From an uncultured Anaerolineales bacterium (GTDB taxonomy: Bacteria; Chloroflexota; Anaerolineae; Aggregatilineales; Aggregatilineaceae): a stretch of 55,148 nt of DNA. Position numbers and translations under genes: made by a program. This document shows positions 1 to 7,936 of this stretch, one piece after another (position 1 is the first letter of the stretch; each line of letters opens with the position of its first letter). Where the stretch lies: NCBI GenBank assembly GCA_937135955.1, contig CAKZOB010000056.1, positions 1 through 55,148 on the forward strand. Reading direction: 5' to 3'. Under the pieces are notes generated by a model. That model was not told where the DNA came from and did not search any database. It was given only the letters and a program-made list of their open reading frames with translations.

Positions 1-74
1 TGTTCGTCGGTTAGTTCGTGTCGTTTGCTCATGCGCCGCAGTATAATGGTCTGGCGCGACTTTGCAAACACGCC

Positions 75-1319
75 CTAACGTGCCGCGCCCACCAGGCGCG
101 GCAGACGCTCCTCCAGCGGTTTGTCCACCTGCAAGCCCTGGAAAGCGGGCAGGTAGCGCATCCCCAGGCTGAAGATCAGCGCCAGAATGGCCAGGATCAT
201 GAAGGCAGTGGCCCACTCTGTCCAGGCCGGTGTGTAGGAGCTGATCAACGGGTCGGTGAGCGGTGGATTGCGGGAAAGCGGCTCAGTGAAGGCCAGCAAC
301 GTGGTGTGATAGCGGTTGAAGGCCAGCCCCGACGCTGTCAGTCCGCTGCCGATGAGCAGCATCATGATGCTATTGCGGAAGCGCGCGCGGATCAGCAGAT
401 AGGCAGCCAGCAGACCGCCGAGCAGGATTTCCCATGTCCAGAAAGTGAGCGCGAACGTCCCCGCCGAAAGCGTCGTGAAAGCTTCGGTGCGCCCTGGCAC
501 ATAGCCGTAGTTGCCCGCTGTCGTGTCCCAAAAGCGCATGTAGAGGTAGATCAGCAAAATCGCCCCCGCGAGCTGCCCGGCCTGGAACAGCACTCTATCC
601 GGCACCAGCAGTCTGCCGCTCAGCCATTCCACGATCAGGGTCAGATGAACGGAGAAGGCAATGCCCGCCGCCACCGCCGAGACGATGAACAGCAGCGGCA
701 TAGTCGGGCGGAACAGCGCCGCGCGCCCCACCACCACACCGTAGGTGCCGCCCAGGCTGGATTGATGCAACAGCGACAGCCCCATGCCCACGATAGCCAG
801 CACCGGCGCGAAGCGATGCACGCGGTGTCCCAGTTCGCGCAACCAGGGCAGCCGGTCGAAGAAGGGCAGCTCGACCACCATGGGGAACACCTCCAGCGTC
901 AGCACCAGGAAGTAGAAGGTGATGCACATCGTCACTTCCCAGAGCATGGAGTGAATGTTCCAGAAAACCCAGCCATGCCAGAAGCGATCGGGCCGCCCAA
1001 TGTCGAGCAAGAGCGCCATCAACGCGCCGCTGTAGCCGAGAATGCCAATGAAGACCGCCACCCGCGCCAGAGGTCGGTAGGATTCTTGCCCCAGCAGGTA
1101 GGTCAAAGCCGAGAGCGAGAAAGCCCCCGCGCTCAGGCCGATGCACGTCAGATCGAGGATGATCCACAGCCCCCAGGGCGTGCCATCGGTCAGGTTGGTG
1201 ACCACCAGACCCTTGGTGAAGATAAGAAACGCAGCGTAGAGGCCAACAACGATCACCACCACCAACAGGCCAATCCACGCCCAGAACAGGTTGATTCTCT
1301 GCCGTAGCTGATTCAGCAT
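75..1319 (-). CDS. NrfD/PsrC-family quinone-interacting membrane subunit
   Basis: The 414-residue protein is almost entirely hydrophobic, with about nine or ten predicted membrane helices starting near residue 11. Its pattern (early helix ending in a TKGL turn, conserved small/aromatic residues, charged cytoplasmic loops such as DIGRPDRFWHG near residue 106) fits the NrfD/PsrC/HmcC family. These anchors exchange electrons with menaquinone and carry no cofactor in most members. It lies 15 bp downstream of the ferredoxin gene in a minus-strand operon with a 17-heme cytochrome. I infer that it links the quinone pool to the periplasmic cytochrome through the ferredoxin. The direction of flow (quinol oxidation or quinone reduction) cannot be read from the sequence. 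The operon may continue beyond the left edge. Confidence 0.85.
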   Translation of the reverse strand: MLNQLRQRINLFWAWIGLLVVVIVVGLYAAFLIFTKGLVVTNLTDGTPWGLWIILDLTCIGLSAGAFSLSALTYLLGQESYRPLARVAVFIGILGYSGALMALLLDIGRPDRFWHGWVFWNIHSMLWEVTMCITFYFLVLTLEVFPMVVELPFFDRLPWLRELGHRVHRFAPVLAIVGMGLSLLHQSSLGGTYGVVVGRAALFRPTMPLLFIVSAVAAGIAFSVHLTLIVEWLSGRLLVPDRVLFQAGQLAGAILLIYLYMRFWDTTAGNYGYVPGRTEAFTTLSAGTFALTFWTWEILLGGLLAAYLLIRARFRNSIMMLLIGSGLTASGLAFNRYHTTLLAFTEPLSRNPPLTDPLISSYTPAWTEWATAFMILAILALIFSLGMRYLPAFQGLQVDKPLEERLPRLVGAAR

Positions 1320-1334
1320 GATCCCCTTCCCCCT

Positions 1335-2123
1335 TTACGTGGGCAGCAGGTAGTACACGCGCGGCTTGGTGCCCAGTTCTGGACGCAGCACCACCGCCTG
1401 CCGCCCCTGCATCTTGCGCGATGCCGGGCTGTTCGGGTCGCGCAGGTCGCCGAAGACGCGCGCCTCCGTCGGACAGATGACACAACACGCTGGCGTAGCC
1501 GCGCGGTCGTAGCCGGGGCGCAGACCTCGTTCCAGCCCGGCGTCTATGCGATGCGAGCAGAAGGTGCATTTTTCGGCCACGCCGCGCGGGCGACGCCGCA
1601 CTTCGGGCGTGCCCCAGGTGGGGGCCATGGGGTTTTCCTCGTTGTTTTCCTCCCAGTTGAACACACGCACCCCGTAGGGACAGGCCACCATGCAATACCG
1701 ACAGCCGATGCAGCGCTGATAGTCCATCGTCACCAGGCCGTCCGGGCGATGATAGGTTGCCTTGACGGGGCAGACTTCCACGCAGGGAGCATGTTCGCAA
1801 TGCATACAGGGGCGCGGTAGGAAGACCGGCTTACCGAAAGTCTCCTCATCGCGCAGGACAATGTTCCACAGGTGACCGGTTGCAGTATCATTGGTCGCCT
1901 GGCAGGCAAAGGCGCAACGCTCGCAGCCAATGCAGGTTTGCAGGTCAATGACCATGGCCCAATAGGGGCCACCGCCTTCTCCATGCGCGGTCACCTCGCC
2001 GATGGGGTTATCGTGCGCCCAGAACTCTTCCCACACCCAGGCCCCAGCCGCCGCGCTGAGGCCCAGCGCCCCCACCAGCTTGACGAACTCGCGCCGGTTG
2101 AGCCGGCGGATGTATTCACTCAT
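1335..2123 (-). CDS. Tat-exported four-cluster [4Fe-4S] ferredoxin subunit (HybA/PsrB/NrfC-like)
   Basis: The 262-residue protein begins with a twin-arginine signal (NRREFVKLVG, residues ~9-18, followed by a small-residue hydrophobic stretch), so it should be exported folded. Four cysteine clusters follow: CIGCERCAFAC (~residue 64), CMHCEHAPCVEVCP (~106), CIGCRYCMVACP (~138) and a split CTFC...ACCVICP set (~187-218). This is the pattern of the periplasmic electron-transfer subunits of NrfD-type complexes, which bind four [4Fe-4S] clusters. It sits 13 bp after the multiheme cytochrome gene and 15 bp before the NrfD gene, so the three are co-transcribed. Expected role: an electron wire between the NrfD subunit and the heme subunit. 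Confidence 0.9.
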   Translation of the reverse strand: MSEYIRRLNRREFVKLVGALGLSAAAGAWVWEEFWAHDNPIGEVTAHGEGGGPYWAMVIDLQTCIGCERCAFACQATNDTATGHLWNIVLRDEETFGKPVFLPRPCMHCEHAPCVEVCPVKATYHRPDGLVTMDYQRCIGCRYCMVACPYGVRVFNWEENNEENPMAPTWGTPEVRRRPRGVAEKCTFCSHRIDAGLERGLRPGYDRAATPACCVICPTEARVFGDLRDPNSPASRKMQGRQAVVLRPELGTKPRVYYLLPT

Positions 2124-2136
2124 TGGGTACCTCCTG

Positions 2137-4545
2137 CTATCGCAACAATGATTTCAGCCGTATCAGCAGGAATACGACAGCAACGACTACCAAAGCGCCC
2201 AGCGCGCCGCCCACCAGGTCTGCGGTGCGTGTGTCGTCAGCCTCTTGTTGCAGGCGGGCTACCTCGGCCTCCAGTTGACGCACGCGCTCCAGTTCTTCCG
2301 GCGACAGCCCCATTTCACCGCGCGCGCTCAGCAGGTGCGTATTGCCATGGCATCCGGCGCACACGCTGGGATCAATGGCCATCGTGTGACCGGTGACTTT
2401 GATCTCTTCGCCGTTGGTGATCACGCGCTTTTGCATATGGCAGTCCACGCAGGTCATGTCGTCGCCCATGTGCACCGGGTCCACCAGCGCTTCCTGGTGA
2501 CACGAGCCACAGGTCGTGTTGACATCGCCCAGGATCAGGCCGTTCTCGTGCGGCGTGTGGCAATCCACGCAGTCCACGCCCGCCACGCGGTGCCGACTCA
2601 CCAGCCATTCGTCATTCTGCGGAGCATGGGCACCGCTGTGGCAACGCGCGCAGTCCTGCGGCTTGTTGGCAATCTCCACCGCTCCCGGCGGGTGCTGCAC
2701 ATCTCTGGGCAGAATATGGCACGTGCTGCATACCACGCCCTCGAATACATAAGTGCCCGTATTCGGGTCGAAGCCCGACGCATGACAGCTCATGCAGATC
2801 GTGGGACGGCCCTGGCTGGCGTAGTCTTGCAGGAACGTCTCGTTGAGCGAGGCCCGCGCGTGCGGCGAATCCTGCCAGCGACGGAACTCGTCGCGGTGAC
2901 ACTGAGCACACTGCTCGGGATCGACCGTTTGCGACAGCAGAGAGGCCGTCTCTGGCGCGATCACCTTCAGCAGGCCCAACTCCACTTCAACAACATGGAG
3001 CAAAGCATCGGTATAGGGGAAGTTGTGAATACCCAGGCTGCCGTCGTTGGCCACAAAGGTCAACACCGTATCCACCCAGGCGGGCGCGTCCGGCCTGGTG
3101 GCGAGCGCTTCCTGGGCTTTGCTCAGCCGTGCGGCAACGCCATTCTGGGTCTTCTCGACAAACGTCTGGAGATAGTCGCGCGTCAGGTCGGTGTGACAGG
3201 TTGTGCACGAGTCCGGGAAGCATTCCGTCAGGTCGGTGCACAGGGCCGTTTCCATGGTATGACTGCCAACGCGACCGTACTCTCCCACGAACGTTGTCTT
3301 GGGCATGTGGCAGGTCTCGCATGTCGGCCCGCCCTCTGTCGTGAAGTGGCCGGAAGGAATGCCCCGTACCACCGGCACAACTTGCTGCCCTTCGTACATT
3401 TCCTGTGCGCCATAGTGCAGCTTGCCCCCGACCAGCATGGTTTCACCGTCGGGGGTCTTGCTGTTGTGACACGACACGCACAGTGCATAGCGGTCGGCTG
3501 GTGTATCCAACGATGGTTCATTTTCGCCATGCGGACTGTGACAGGCCACGCAGGTCACGCCCGCGGCCACCACTTCCGGATCAGTGCTCCCCGTGGTGTG
3601 GCAGCGCGCGCAGTCCCCAGGCAACGGCCCCAACGCCTGCCCGTGACCGCTCTTAAGCCATTCCGCATACTGGTTGTATACCTTGGCGTGTCCGGTTGAC
3701 CACCAGACCTGCTCGTCGTCCTCCGCCGTCAGCACAAACACATTCTCGTCGAGCGGCAGACCGGGTTGATACCCAACTGGATATGGATGTACACCATCCG
3801 CACTGAGTCCCTGGACATGGCACTGCCCGCAGACAGCGGCGTCTACGCCTTTGTAGATCGTGCCCGCTGTGCCCATATGCGCGCCGCCGGGGCCATGACA
3901 CGCCTCGCAGCCGACGTTCAGCTCCACCGCGCCCGTGTCCCACTCCTCGGCGAAGGCGAACACGGTCTGCTCGGCAGCTTTCGCCCCGTCCAGGCCGGTA
4001 GTGTGGCAACCCGCGCAGGCCACGCGCCAATCACGCTCCGGCAATTGCCAATCGTCGCCTTCCTGTACCGTCCACGTCCCCTGCTGATCTTCGGTCTGTG
4101 GCACGTTCCAGGTCACCGGCAGCACATAGTAAGCCAGCGAGCCGTCGGCGCGTTCCTGCACGCTCACGTACTGCTCGATGTAGCGCCCACCCAAAACATA
4201 GGTGATATCTTCGACGCTCAGGGGGCGCTGTGTTCCGTCGGGCCAGGTGATCACCGGACGTGCCCCCGCCGAAAGATCGCCGGAGATGTTTTCCGGCGTG
4301 CCGGGGCGCACCATCCGCGCGTGCCATGTCGTATGGTAGGTTTCGCTCTGGGTGTGGCACAGATTGCAGAAGCGCGATCCCTTATATTCGGCTCCCAGGT
4401 TGGGCGGGTTGCTCTGCTGACCAGGCATGGCATGGGCTGTGTCCGCCTGTTCCAACGCCCAGAGGAGCACGCCCAGGCTCAATAAGGCCAGGCCCACCAG
4501 AGTCAGCCCCCACACCCGCAAATGTCCATGCCATTGTTTAGTCAT
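2137..4545 (-). CDS. 17-heme membrane-anchored cytochrome c
   Basis: I count 17 CXXCH heme-binding motifs in 802 residues, the first (CNLCH) near residue 60 and the last (CAGCH) near residue 729. An N-terminal hydrophobic segment (~residues 11-30) ending in THA serves as signal or anchor. A short Leu/Glu-rich coiled coil near residue 750 leads to a C-terminal membrane helix and a basic tail (RLKSLLR). Local motifs such as WQDSPHA, TTWHA and WLKSGH supply distal His ligands, as in cytochrome c554-type multiheme proteins. I chose the ATG at 4545 because GGGGAGAA precedes it; an upstream in-frame ATG at 4665 adds 40 non-signal-like residues. It is the first gene of the ferredoxin-NrfD operon. 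The layout is reminiscent of HmcA (16 hemes), but homology to HmcA is not established. Confidence 0.9.
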   Translation of the reverse strand: MTKQWHGHLRVWGLTLVGLALLSLGVLLWALEQADTAHAMPGQQSNPPNLGAEYKGSRFCNLCHTQSETYHTTWHARMVRPGTPENISGDLSAGARPVITWPDGTQRPLSVEDITYVLGGRYIEQYVSVQERADGSLAYYVLPVTWNVPQTEDQQGTWTVQEGDDWQLPERDWRVACAGCHTTGLDGAKAAEQTVFAFAEEWDTGAVELNVGCEACHGPGGAHMGTAGTIYKGVDAAVCGQCHVQGLSADGVHPYPVGYQPGLPLDENVFVLTAEDDEQVWWSTGHAKVYNQYAEWLKSGHGQALGPLPGDCARCHTTGSTDPEVVAAGVTCVACHSPHGENEPSLDTPADRYALCVSCHNSKTPDGETMLVGGKLHYGAQEMYEGQQVVPVVRGIPSGHFTTEGGPTCETCHMPKTTFVGEYGRVGSHTMETALCTDLTECFPDSCTTCHTDLTRDYLQTFVEKTQNGVAARLSKAQEALATRPDAPAWVDTVLTFVANDGSLGIHNFPYTDALLHVVEVELGLLKVIAPETASLLSQTVDPEQCAQCHRDEFRRWQDSPHARASLNETFLQDYASQGRPTICMSCHASGFDPNTGTYVFEGVVCSTCHILPRDVQHPPGAVEIANKPQDCARCHSGAHAPQNDEWLVSRHRVAGVDCVDCHTPHENGLILGDVNTTCGSCHQEALVDPVHMGDDMTCVDCHMQKRVITNGEEIKVTGHTMAIDPSVCAGCHGNTHLLSARGEMGLSPEELERVRQLEAEVARLQQEADDTRTADLVGGALGALVVVAVVFLLIRLKSLLR

Positions 4546-4710
4546 CGAACTTCTCCCCGGTATGGGCATCTCCAGCGCAAAACGCTTTCGCAGTCTCGCC
4601 GTAGAGCCAAAGTCGTAGCATATGGCGAGAAGACTTCTTGCAAATTTCCTATGCGCAACCCCCACATCTTCTGCTATGCTAAAGGCCAGAATGCTGAGGA
4701 GGTCGCTATC

Positions 4711-4896
4711 ATGGAACTCGGTTCGATCTTGAATGTCACAGGTTTCTTCCTGTTGCGCATCGGTTTGCCAGTGGTGCTACTTGTCGTGCTTGGCATGCTG
4801 ATTGACCGCTGGCAGAGAGCACGCCGCAGTGCCGTAGACACGGCTGAGTTTGACTCGCTCGAAAACTCTGCCAACCATCACGAGCACGGCCACTGA
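4711..4896 (+). CDS. Small single-helix membrane protein with His-rich C-terminus
   Basis: A 61-residue ORF with a near-perfect ribosome site (GAGGAGGT) 8 bases before the ATG. Residues ~10-33 form one hydrophobic helix (FFLLRIGLPVVLLVVLGML), followed by a basic stretch (RWQRARR), an acidic segment and a terminal HHEHGH tail. I do not recognise the family. It is transcribed divergently from the multiheme cytochrome operon, with 165 bp between the starts, so it could be an accessory or assembly subunit of the redox complex. The His tail might bind metal. The strong Shine-Dalgarno and sensible topology make it likely to be real despite its size. A possible -10 (TATGCT) lies at 4675-4680 with no convincing -35. 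Confidence 0.7.
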   Translation: MELGSILNVTGFFLLRIGLPVVLLVVLGMLIDRWQRARRSAVDTAEFDSLENSANHHEHGH

Positions 4897-4903
4897 CCGA
4901 TAA

Positions 4904-4981
4904 GGCCGTCCTTTCTACGGCCATTGCACCATTCTATCTTGTTGGAAAGTAGAGCGCTCAGTGCCAGAGGCAACGCTCTAC
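4904..4981. terminator. Two hairpins between convergent genes
   Basis: Two inverted repeats fill the gap between the small membrane protein and the convergent LysR gene. GGCCGT/ACGGCC spans 4904-4922 (loop 7). GTAGAGCG/CGCTCTAC spans 4949-4981 (loop 17). Neither has a real T-run, so bidirectional termination is plausible but weakly supported. Confidence 0.35.
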
Positions 4982-5000
4982 CAGGACACTTGTCATTTCC

Positions 5001-5990
5001 TTAGATCGCCCATTTTACAGGGACATCTCCCGCCTGCCCCTGTTGGGTTTGGGCGTAAAGGCCAGCCAGTGAGACGGGCAACTGACGTAAGTCCTCGTTC
5101 TCAGGAGCAAACGTGAAGTCCCAGAATGCCCGCTGAACCACTGTGCCCTGAAACGCTGTCTGCCGCGCCATATACAATGACAGGACTGGTTCCAAGCTCT
5201 TCACAGGCACGGCCCGTATCTGCCCGCGTTCCAGGAACGGCGCAGCCACCACCAGCGAAACGAAAGCCGGGCCGACCCCTTCGCAGACAGCCTGCACAAT
5301 AGCCTCCGAACTGGCCAGAGTCAGGCGCACCGACAAGACATCCAGGCTCATATCGAAACGCGACAGTTCGCGGTTGATGGTGATGGCCGTGCCCGAAGTC
5401 GGTTCGCGCATCATCAGCGGATACTCGACCAATTCTTCCGGCTCCAGAATGGATCGTCGCGCCCAGGGGTGCTCTGGTGGGACGATCAGCACCAGCACGT
5501 CATCGGCGAGATGACGATACTCGAAATCGCGCCGCGGCGCGCGCAGGCTGCTCACTGCCAGATCAATCGTGCCACTGGCCAGGTCTTCGAGCGCTGCACC
5601 GCGCTGCCCGACCCACACCGTCACGCGCACTTCTGGGTTTCTGCCCATGAAACGCCCGATAATACGTGGCAACAGATACCTGCCGCAGGCTGTGCTGCAC
5701 CCTATTGTCAGATGACCAGCCACCGTGCCGCGCCGCGCTGCGATGAACATTTCGGCCTGACGGGCCTCTTTGAGCAGATTGCGGGCGACTGGCACAAAAG
5801 CACTGCCCACCTCATTGAGACGGATATTGCGCCCGGTGCGGTCGAAGAGTTGCGTCTTGAGCTGCTGTTCGAGCGACTGAATGTGGCCGCTGACCGCCGG
5901 TTGTGAGATGTTGAGCAACCGTGCTGTCTCCGAAAAGTTTTCCGTCTCAGCGGCGATCAGGAAAACCTGCAACTCGTAGAGGTCGAGCAT
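5001..5990 (-). CDS. LysR-family transcriptional regulator
   Basis: The 329-residue protein has a typical LysR N-terminal winged helix-turn-helix (residues ~1-60; core FSETARLLNISQPAVSGHI, then LFDRTGR). A two-lobed inducer-binding domain follows from about residue 90 (start LTIGCSTACGRYLLP). The subfamily resembles the CysB/CbbR/CysL-like branch, but the ligand cannot be assigned. It is transcribed divergently from the split 11-heme cytochrome gene across a 216-bp AT-rich gap, the usual geometry for a LysR regulator controlling its neighbour. It may therefore regulate the cytochrome/rhodanese genes. The C-terminus is about 30 residues longer than typical. Confidence 0.9.
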   Translation of the reverse strand: MLDLYELQVFLIAAETENFSETARLLNISQPAVSGHIQSLEQQLKTQLFDRTGRNIRLNEVGSAFVPVARNLLKEARQAEMFIAARRGTVAGHLTIGCSTACGRYLLPRIIGRFMGRNPEVRVTVWVGQRGAALEDLASGTIDLAVSSLRAPRRDFEYRHLADDVLVLIVPPEHPWARRSILEPEELVEYPLMMREPTSGTAITINRELSRFDMSLDVLSVRLTLASSEAIVQAVCEGVGPAFVSLVVAAPFLERGQIRAVPVKSLEPVLSLYMARQTAFQGTVVQRAFWDFTFAPENEDLRQLPVSLAGLYAQTQQGQAGDVPVKWAI

Positions 5991-6206
5991 ATGTGTTACC
6001 CTGCTTCTCTTCTGGCGGTCAGCATCCGGGCCACCCCGTCCCCCCAGGCCCGACTCACTTGGCCACTATTGTCTTTCATAGCAGATTTCCCGCCAGCGCG
6101 GAACAGACGAAAATCATAACAAAATCGGATAATCGTTACTGCGTTGCATTGGGGAATTCAATTAAACTGAGTGCAATGCGCTTTCCATCTCTTCGTGGAG
6201 TGAGCT

Positions 6207-6491
6207 ATGCAGCGACGATTCAGGGTTTGGCTATTGATAGCAGTAGGCGCGTTGTTACTGGGCGCTGCGGCGCTGCTATATAGCGCAACCAGCCCCGCTG
6301 CCGCAGCCTGTAACACTGCGCCATCAGCCACCTCGCCGGTGAGAGGGGCGCACCAGGGCGCTCCGGCTGACCTGGCCCTGGTGCAGGCGGCGGGTGAGGG
6401 ATGCCTGAACTGTCACGCCGACCAGGAGAAAGTCAAGGCGCTGGCAGTCGAAGAAGAACCCGCCGAGAGTCTCTCCGAAGGGCCTGGTTGA
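6207..6491 (+). CDS. N-terminal fragment of an 11-heme cytochrome c (ends at in-frame TGA)
   Basis: The 94-residue ORF has a Sec signal peptide or anchor (RRFRVWLLIAVGALLLGAAALL, split here as residues ~3-24) with a likely cleavage region at SPAAAAC, and one heme motif (CLNCH, ~residue 68). It ends at TGA 6489-6491. The reading frame simply continues after the stop as a ten-heme cytochrome that lacks any export signal. I therefore read this and the next entry as one gene interrupted by a nonsense codon, by a sequencing error, or (less likely) expressed by readthrough. It is divergent from the LysR gene. The ribosome site GTGGAGTGAGCT precedes the ATG. Confidence 0.75.
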   Translation: MQRRFRVWLLIAVGALLLGAAALLYSATSPAAAACNTAPSATSPVRGAHQGAPADLALVQAAGEGCLNCHADQEKVKALAVEEEPAESLSEGPG

Positions 6492-6500
6492 GGGGGATCG

Positions 6501-7724
6501 GTGCCTCCGTTGGAGGCGTGGGAGAAAGTCTGGATCAACCTGGACACCTATGGCAGCGACTTTCATGCTTACATCAAGTGCACCGCCTGCCATGGCGGCG
6601 ACCCCGATGCTACCGACATGGAAACCGCTCACCAGGGGCTGATCCTCGATCCGTCGAGTGTGCCGCTGTCCCCGTGCAAATCGTGTCACGAAGAAATCTT
6701 CGTCAGTGCGGCGGACAGCCTGCACAACACCCTGGCCGGCTACGACACCGCCCTTTACGAACGCAGCAGCCCTGAGCATTACCAGGCGCTCGAAACCATG
6801 CAGTCCTATCACTGCAACAGTTGCCATGCCACCTGCGGCGATTGCCATATCAGTCAGCCCAATTCGGTAGGAGGTGGCTTGCTGGACGGACACGCCTTCG
6901 TGAAGACTCCGCCCATGAGCCGCACCTGCACTGCCTGTCACGGCAGTCGCGTGAAGAACGAATACTTCGGGCTGAACGAAGGTGTTCTGGGAGATGTGCA
7001 CCTGCGGCAGGCGCGGATGGCCTGCACAGCTTGCCACACCGCCGAGGAAATGCACGGCATGGGAGCTGCCAGCGGTTCGGCTCACCGCTACGACGGGGCG
7101 GAGAATCCTTCTTGCGAAAGCTGCCATGCCGATCAGATCGGCCCACAATCCGGCATTCCGCAGCACATGGTGCACAAACCGGACACGCTGTCTTGCCAGG
7201 CATGTCATAGCCTGAGCTATACCAACTGCACCAACTGTCATGTGGATCGCACCGAGGATGATGTGCCCTTCTACTCGGTAGAGGCACACTGGGTCGGCTT
7301 CTACCTGGGTCGTAACCCCATCCAGAGCGAAGATCGCCCCTATAAGTATGTGCCGGTGCGCCATGTGCCCATTGACATCAACTCGTTTAGCGCCTACGGT
7401 GAAAACCTGCTATCCAACTTCCTGACACGGCCCACCTGGACGTATGCCACACCGCACAACATCCAACGCATCACCCCGCAAAACCAGACGTGCGGCTCGT
7501 GTCATGGCAACGAAGCGATCTTCCTGACGGCGGACAAGGTGTCGGAGACCGAACGGGGCGGAGCCAACCTCAACGTCATCGTCGAAACCATCCCGCCGCT
7601 ATTCCCTGGTATGCCCACGCCCGAACCAACTCAGCCCCCTACCCCTGAGGAAGAAACAGGCGGCGAGGCTGGTGAGAGCGACGCTGACTTCTGGGGCAGC
7701 GACGGGGCTGCGGGCGGCGAATAG
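6501..7724 (+). CDS. Ten-heme C-terminal part of a split multiheme cytochrome c
   Basis: The 407-residue ORF contains ten CXXCH motifs (CTACH, CKSCH, CNSCH, CGDCH, CTACH, CTACH, CESCH, CQACH, CTNCH, CGSCH). It ends in a Pro/Thr linker and an acidic Gly-rich tail. There is no signal peptide, yet c-type hemes are attached only outside the cytoplasm, so as a separate protein it could not mature. It lies in exactly the same frame as the upstream 94-residue fragment, separated only by TGA and three sense codons. The GTG at 6501 follows a GAGGGGG sequence, so coupled re-initiation is formally possible. No membrane helix is visible, so the intact protein would be soluble or lipid-free outside the membrane. 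Its partner is likely the tetra-rhodanese or the NrfD-type complex. Confidence 0.8.
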   Translation: MPPLEAWEKVWINLDTYGSDFHAYIKCTACHGGDPDATDMETAHQGLILDPSSVPLSPCKSCHEEIFVSAADSLHNTLAGYDTALYERSSPEHYQALETMQSYHCNSCHATCGDCHISQPNSVGGGLLDGHAFVKTPPMSRTCTACHGSRVKNEYFGLNEGVLGDVHLRQARMACTACHTAEEMHGMGAASGSAHRYDGAENPSCESCHADQIGPQSGIPQHMVHKPDTLSCQACHSLSYTNCTNCHVDRTEDDVPFYSVEAHWVGFYLGRNPIQSEDRPYKYVPVRHVPIDINSFSAYGENLLSNFLTRPTWTYATPHNIQRITPQNQTCGSCHGNEAIFLTADKVSETERGGANLNVIVETIPPLFPGMPTPEPTQPPTPEEETGGEAGESDADFWGSDGAAGGE

Positions 7725-7752
7725 CTCGCGGGCCTATCCCAGATACCCTACG

Positions 7753-7787
7753 CAAGGGGGCAAGCGACAACTAGGCTTGCCCCCTTG
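7753..7787 (+). terminator. Hairpin terminator after the split cytochrome
   Basis: CAAGGGGGCAAG (7753-7764) pairs perfectly with CTTGCCCCCTTG (7776-7787) around an 11-base loop. No clear U-run follows, so termination may be factor-assisted. Confidence 0.6.
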
Positions 7788-7849
7788 TCGTGCCTCAATC
7801 CCTCGAATGAACTCACGCAGGTCGTAATCAATAAGGAGTGCCTATACTC

Positions 7850-7915
7850 ACTAGTTCAAAATATCACAAAAAGATATAATTCACTAGCGATTGTAGGGAT
7901 TTCCATTGAACTAGT
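7850..7915 (+). promoter_or_regulatory. -10 box flanked by a 10-bp inverted repeat, upstream of the rhodanese gene
   Basis: A perfect TATAAT lies at 7875-7880, 57 bp before the rhodanese start. The -35 region (7852-7857) is poor, suggesting activator dependence. The -10 sits inside a perfect inverted repeat, ACTAGTTCAA (7850-7859) and TTGAACTAGT (7906-7915), with an extra half site TCACTAG just after the -10. The spacing of the arms is 46 bp. It could be a bipartite operator or a stem in the leader. The regulator is unknown; LysR is one candidate. Confidence 0.5.
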
Positions 7916-7936
7916 CAGCAGGAGGTATCCTTCACC

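Noticed and set aside
18-1307. A 429-residue plus-strand reading frame opposite the NrfD gene
   Set aside because: The translation is Gln/His/Arg-rich with no domain, typical of the antisense of a GC-rich membrane gene; the minus-strand frame has helices and operon context.
595-1800. A 401-residue minus-strand frame crossing the NrfD and ferredoxin genes
   Set aside because: It spans two well-supported genes in another frame and its translation is low-complexity Arg/Gly/Leu without motifs.
2245-3699. A 484-residue plus-strand frame opposite the 17-heme cytochrome
   Set aside because: It is antisense to 17 CXXCH motifs, which create regular open frames on the other strand; no ribosome site or family feature.
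4620-4700. A sigma70 promoter for the small membrane protein (TTGCAA 4638, TATGCT 4675)
   Set aside because: The spacer is 31 bp, far too long; kept only as a mention of the -10.
6120-6180. Promoter TTGCAT (6144) / TAAACT (6163) for the split cytochrome
   Set aside because: The spacer is only 13 bp; no better pair could be found by eye.
6324-7364. A 346-residue minus-strand frame opposite the split cytochrome
   Set aside because: It is antisense to heme-motif DNA; the plus strand has ten CXXCH motifs in frame.
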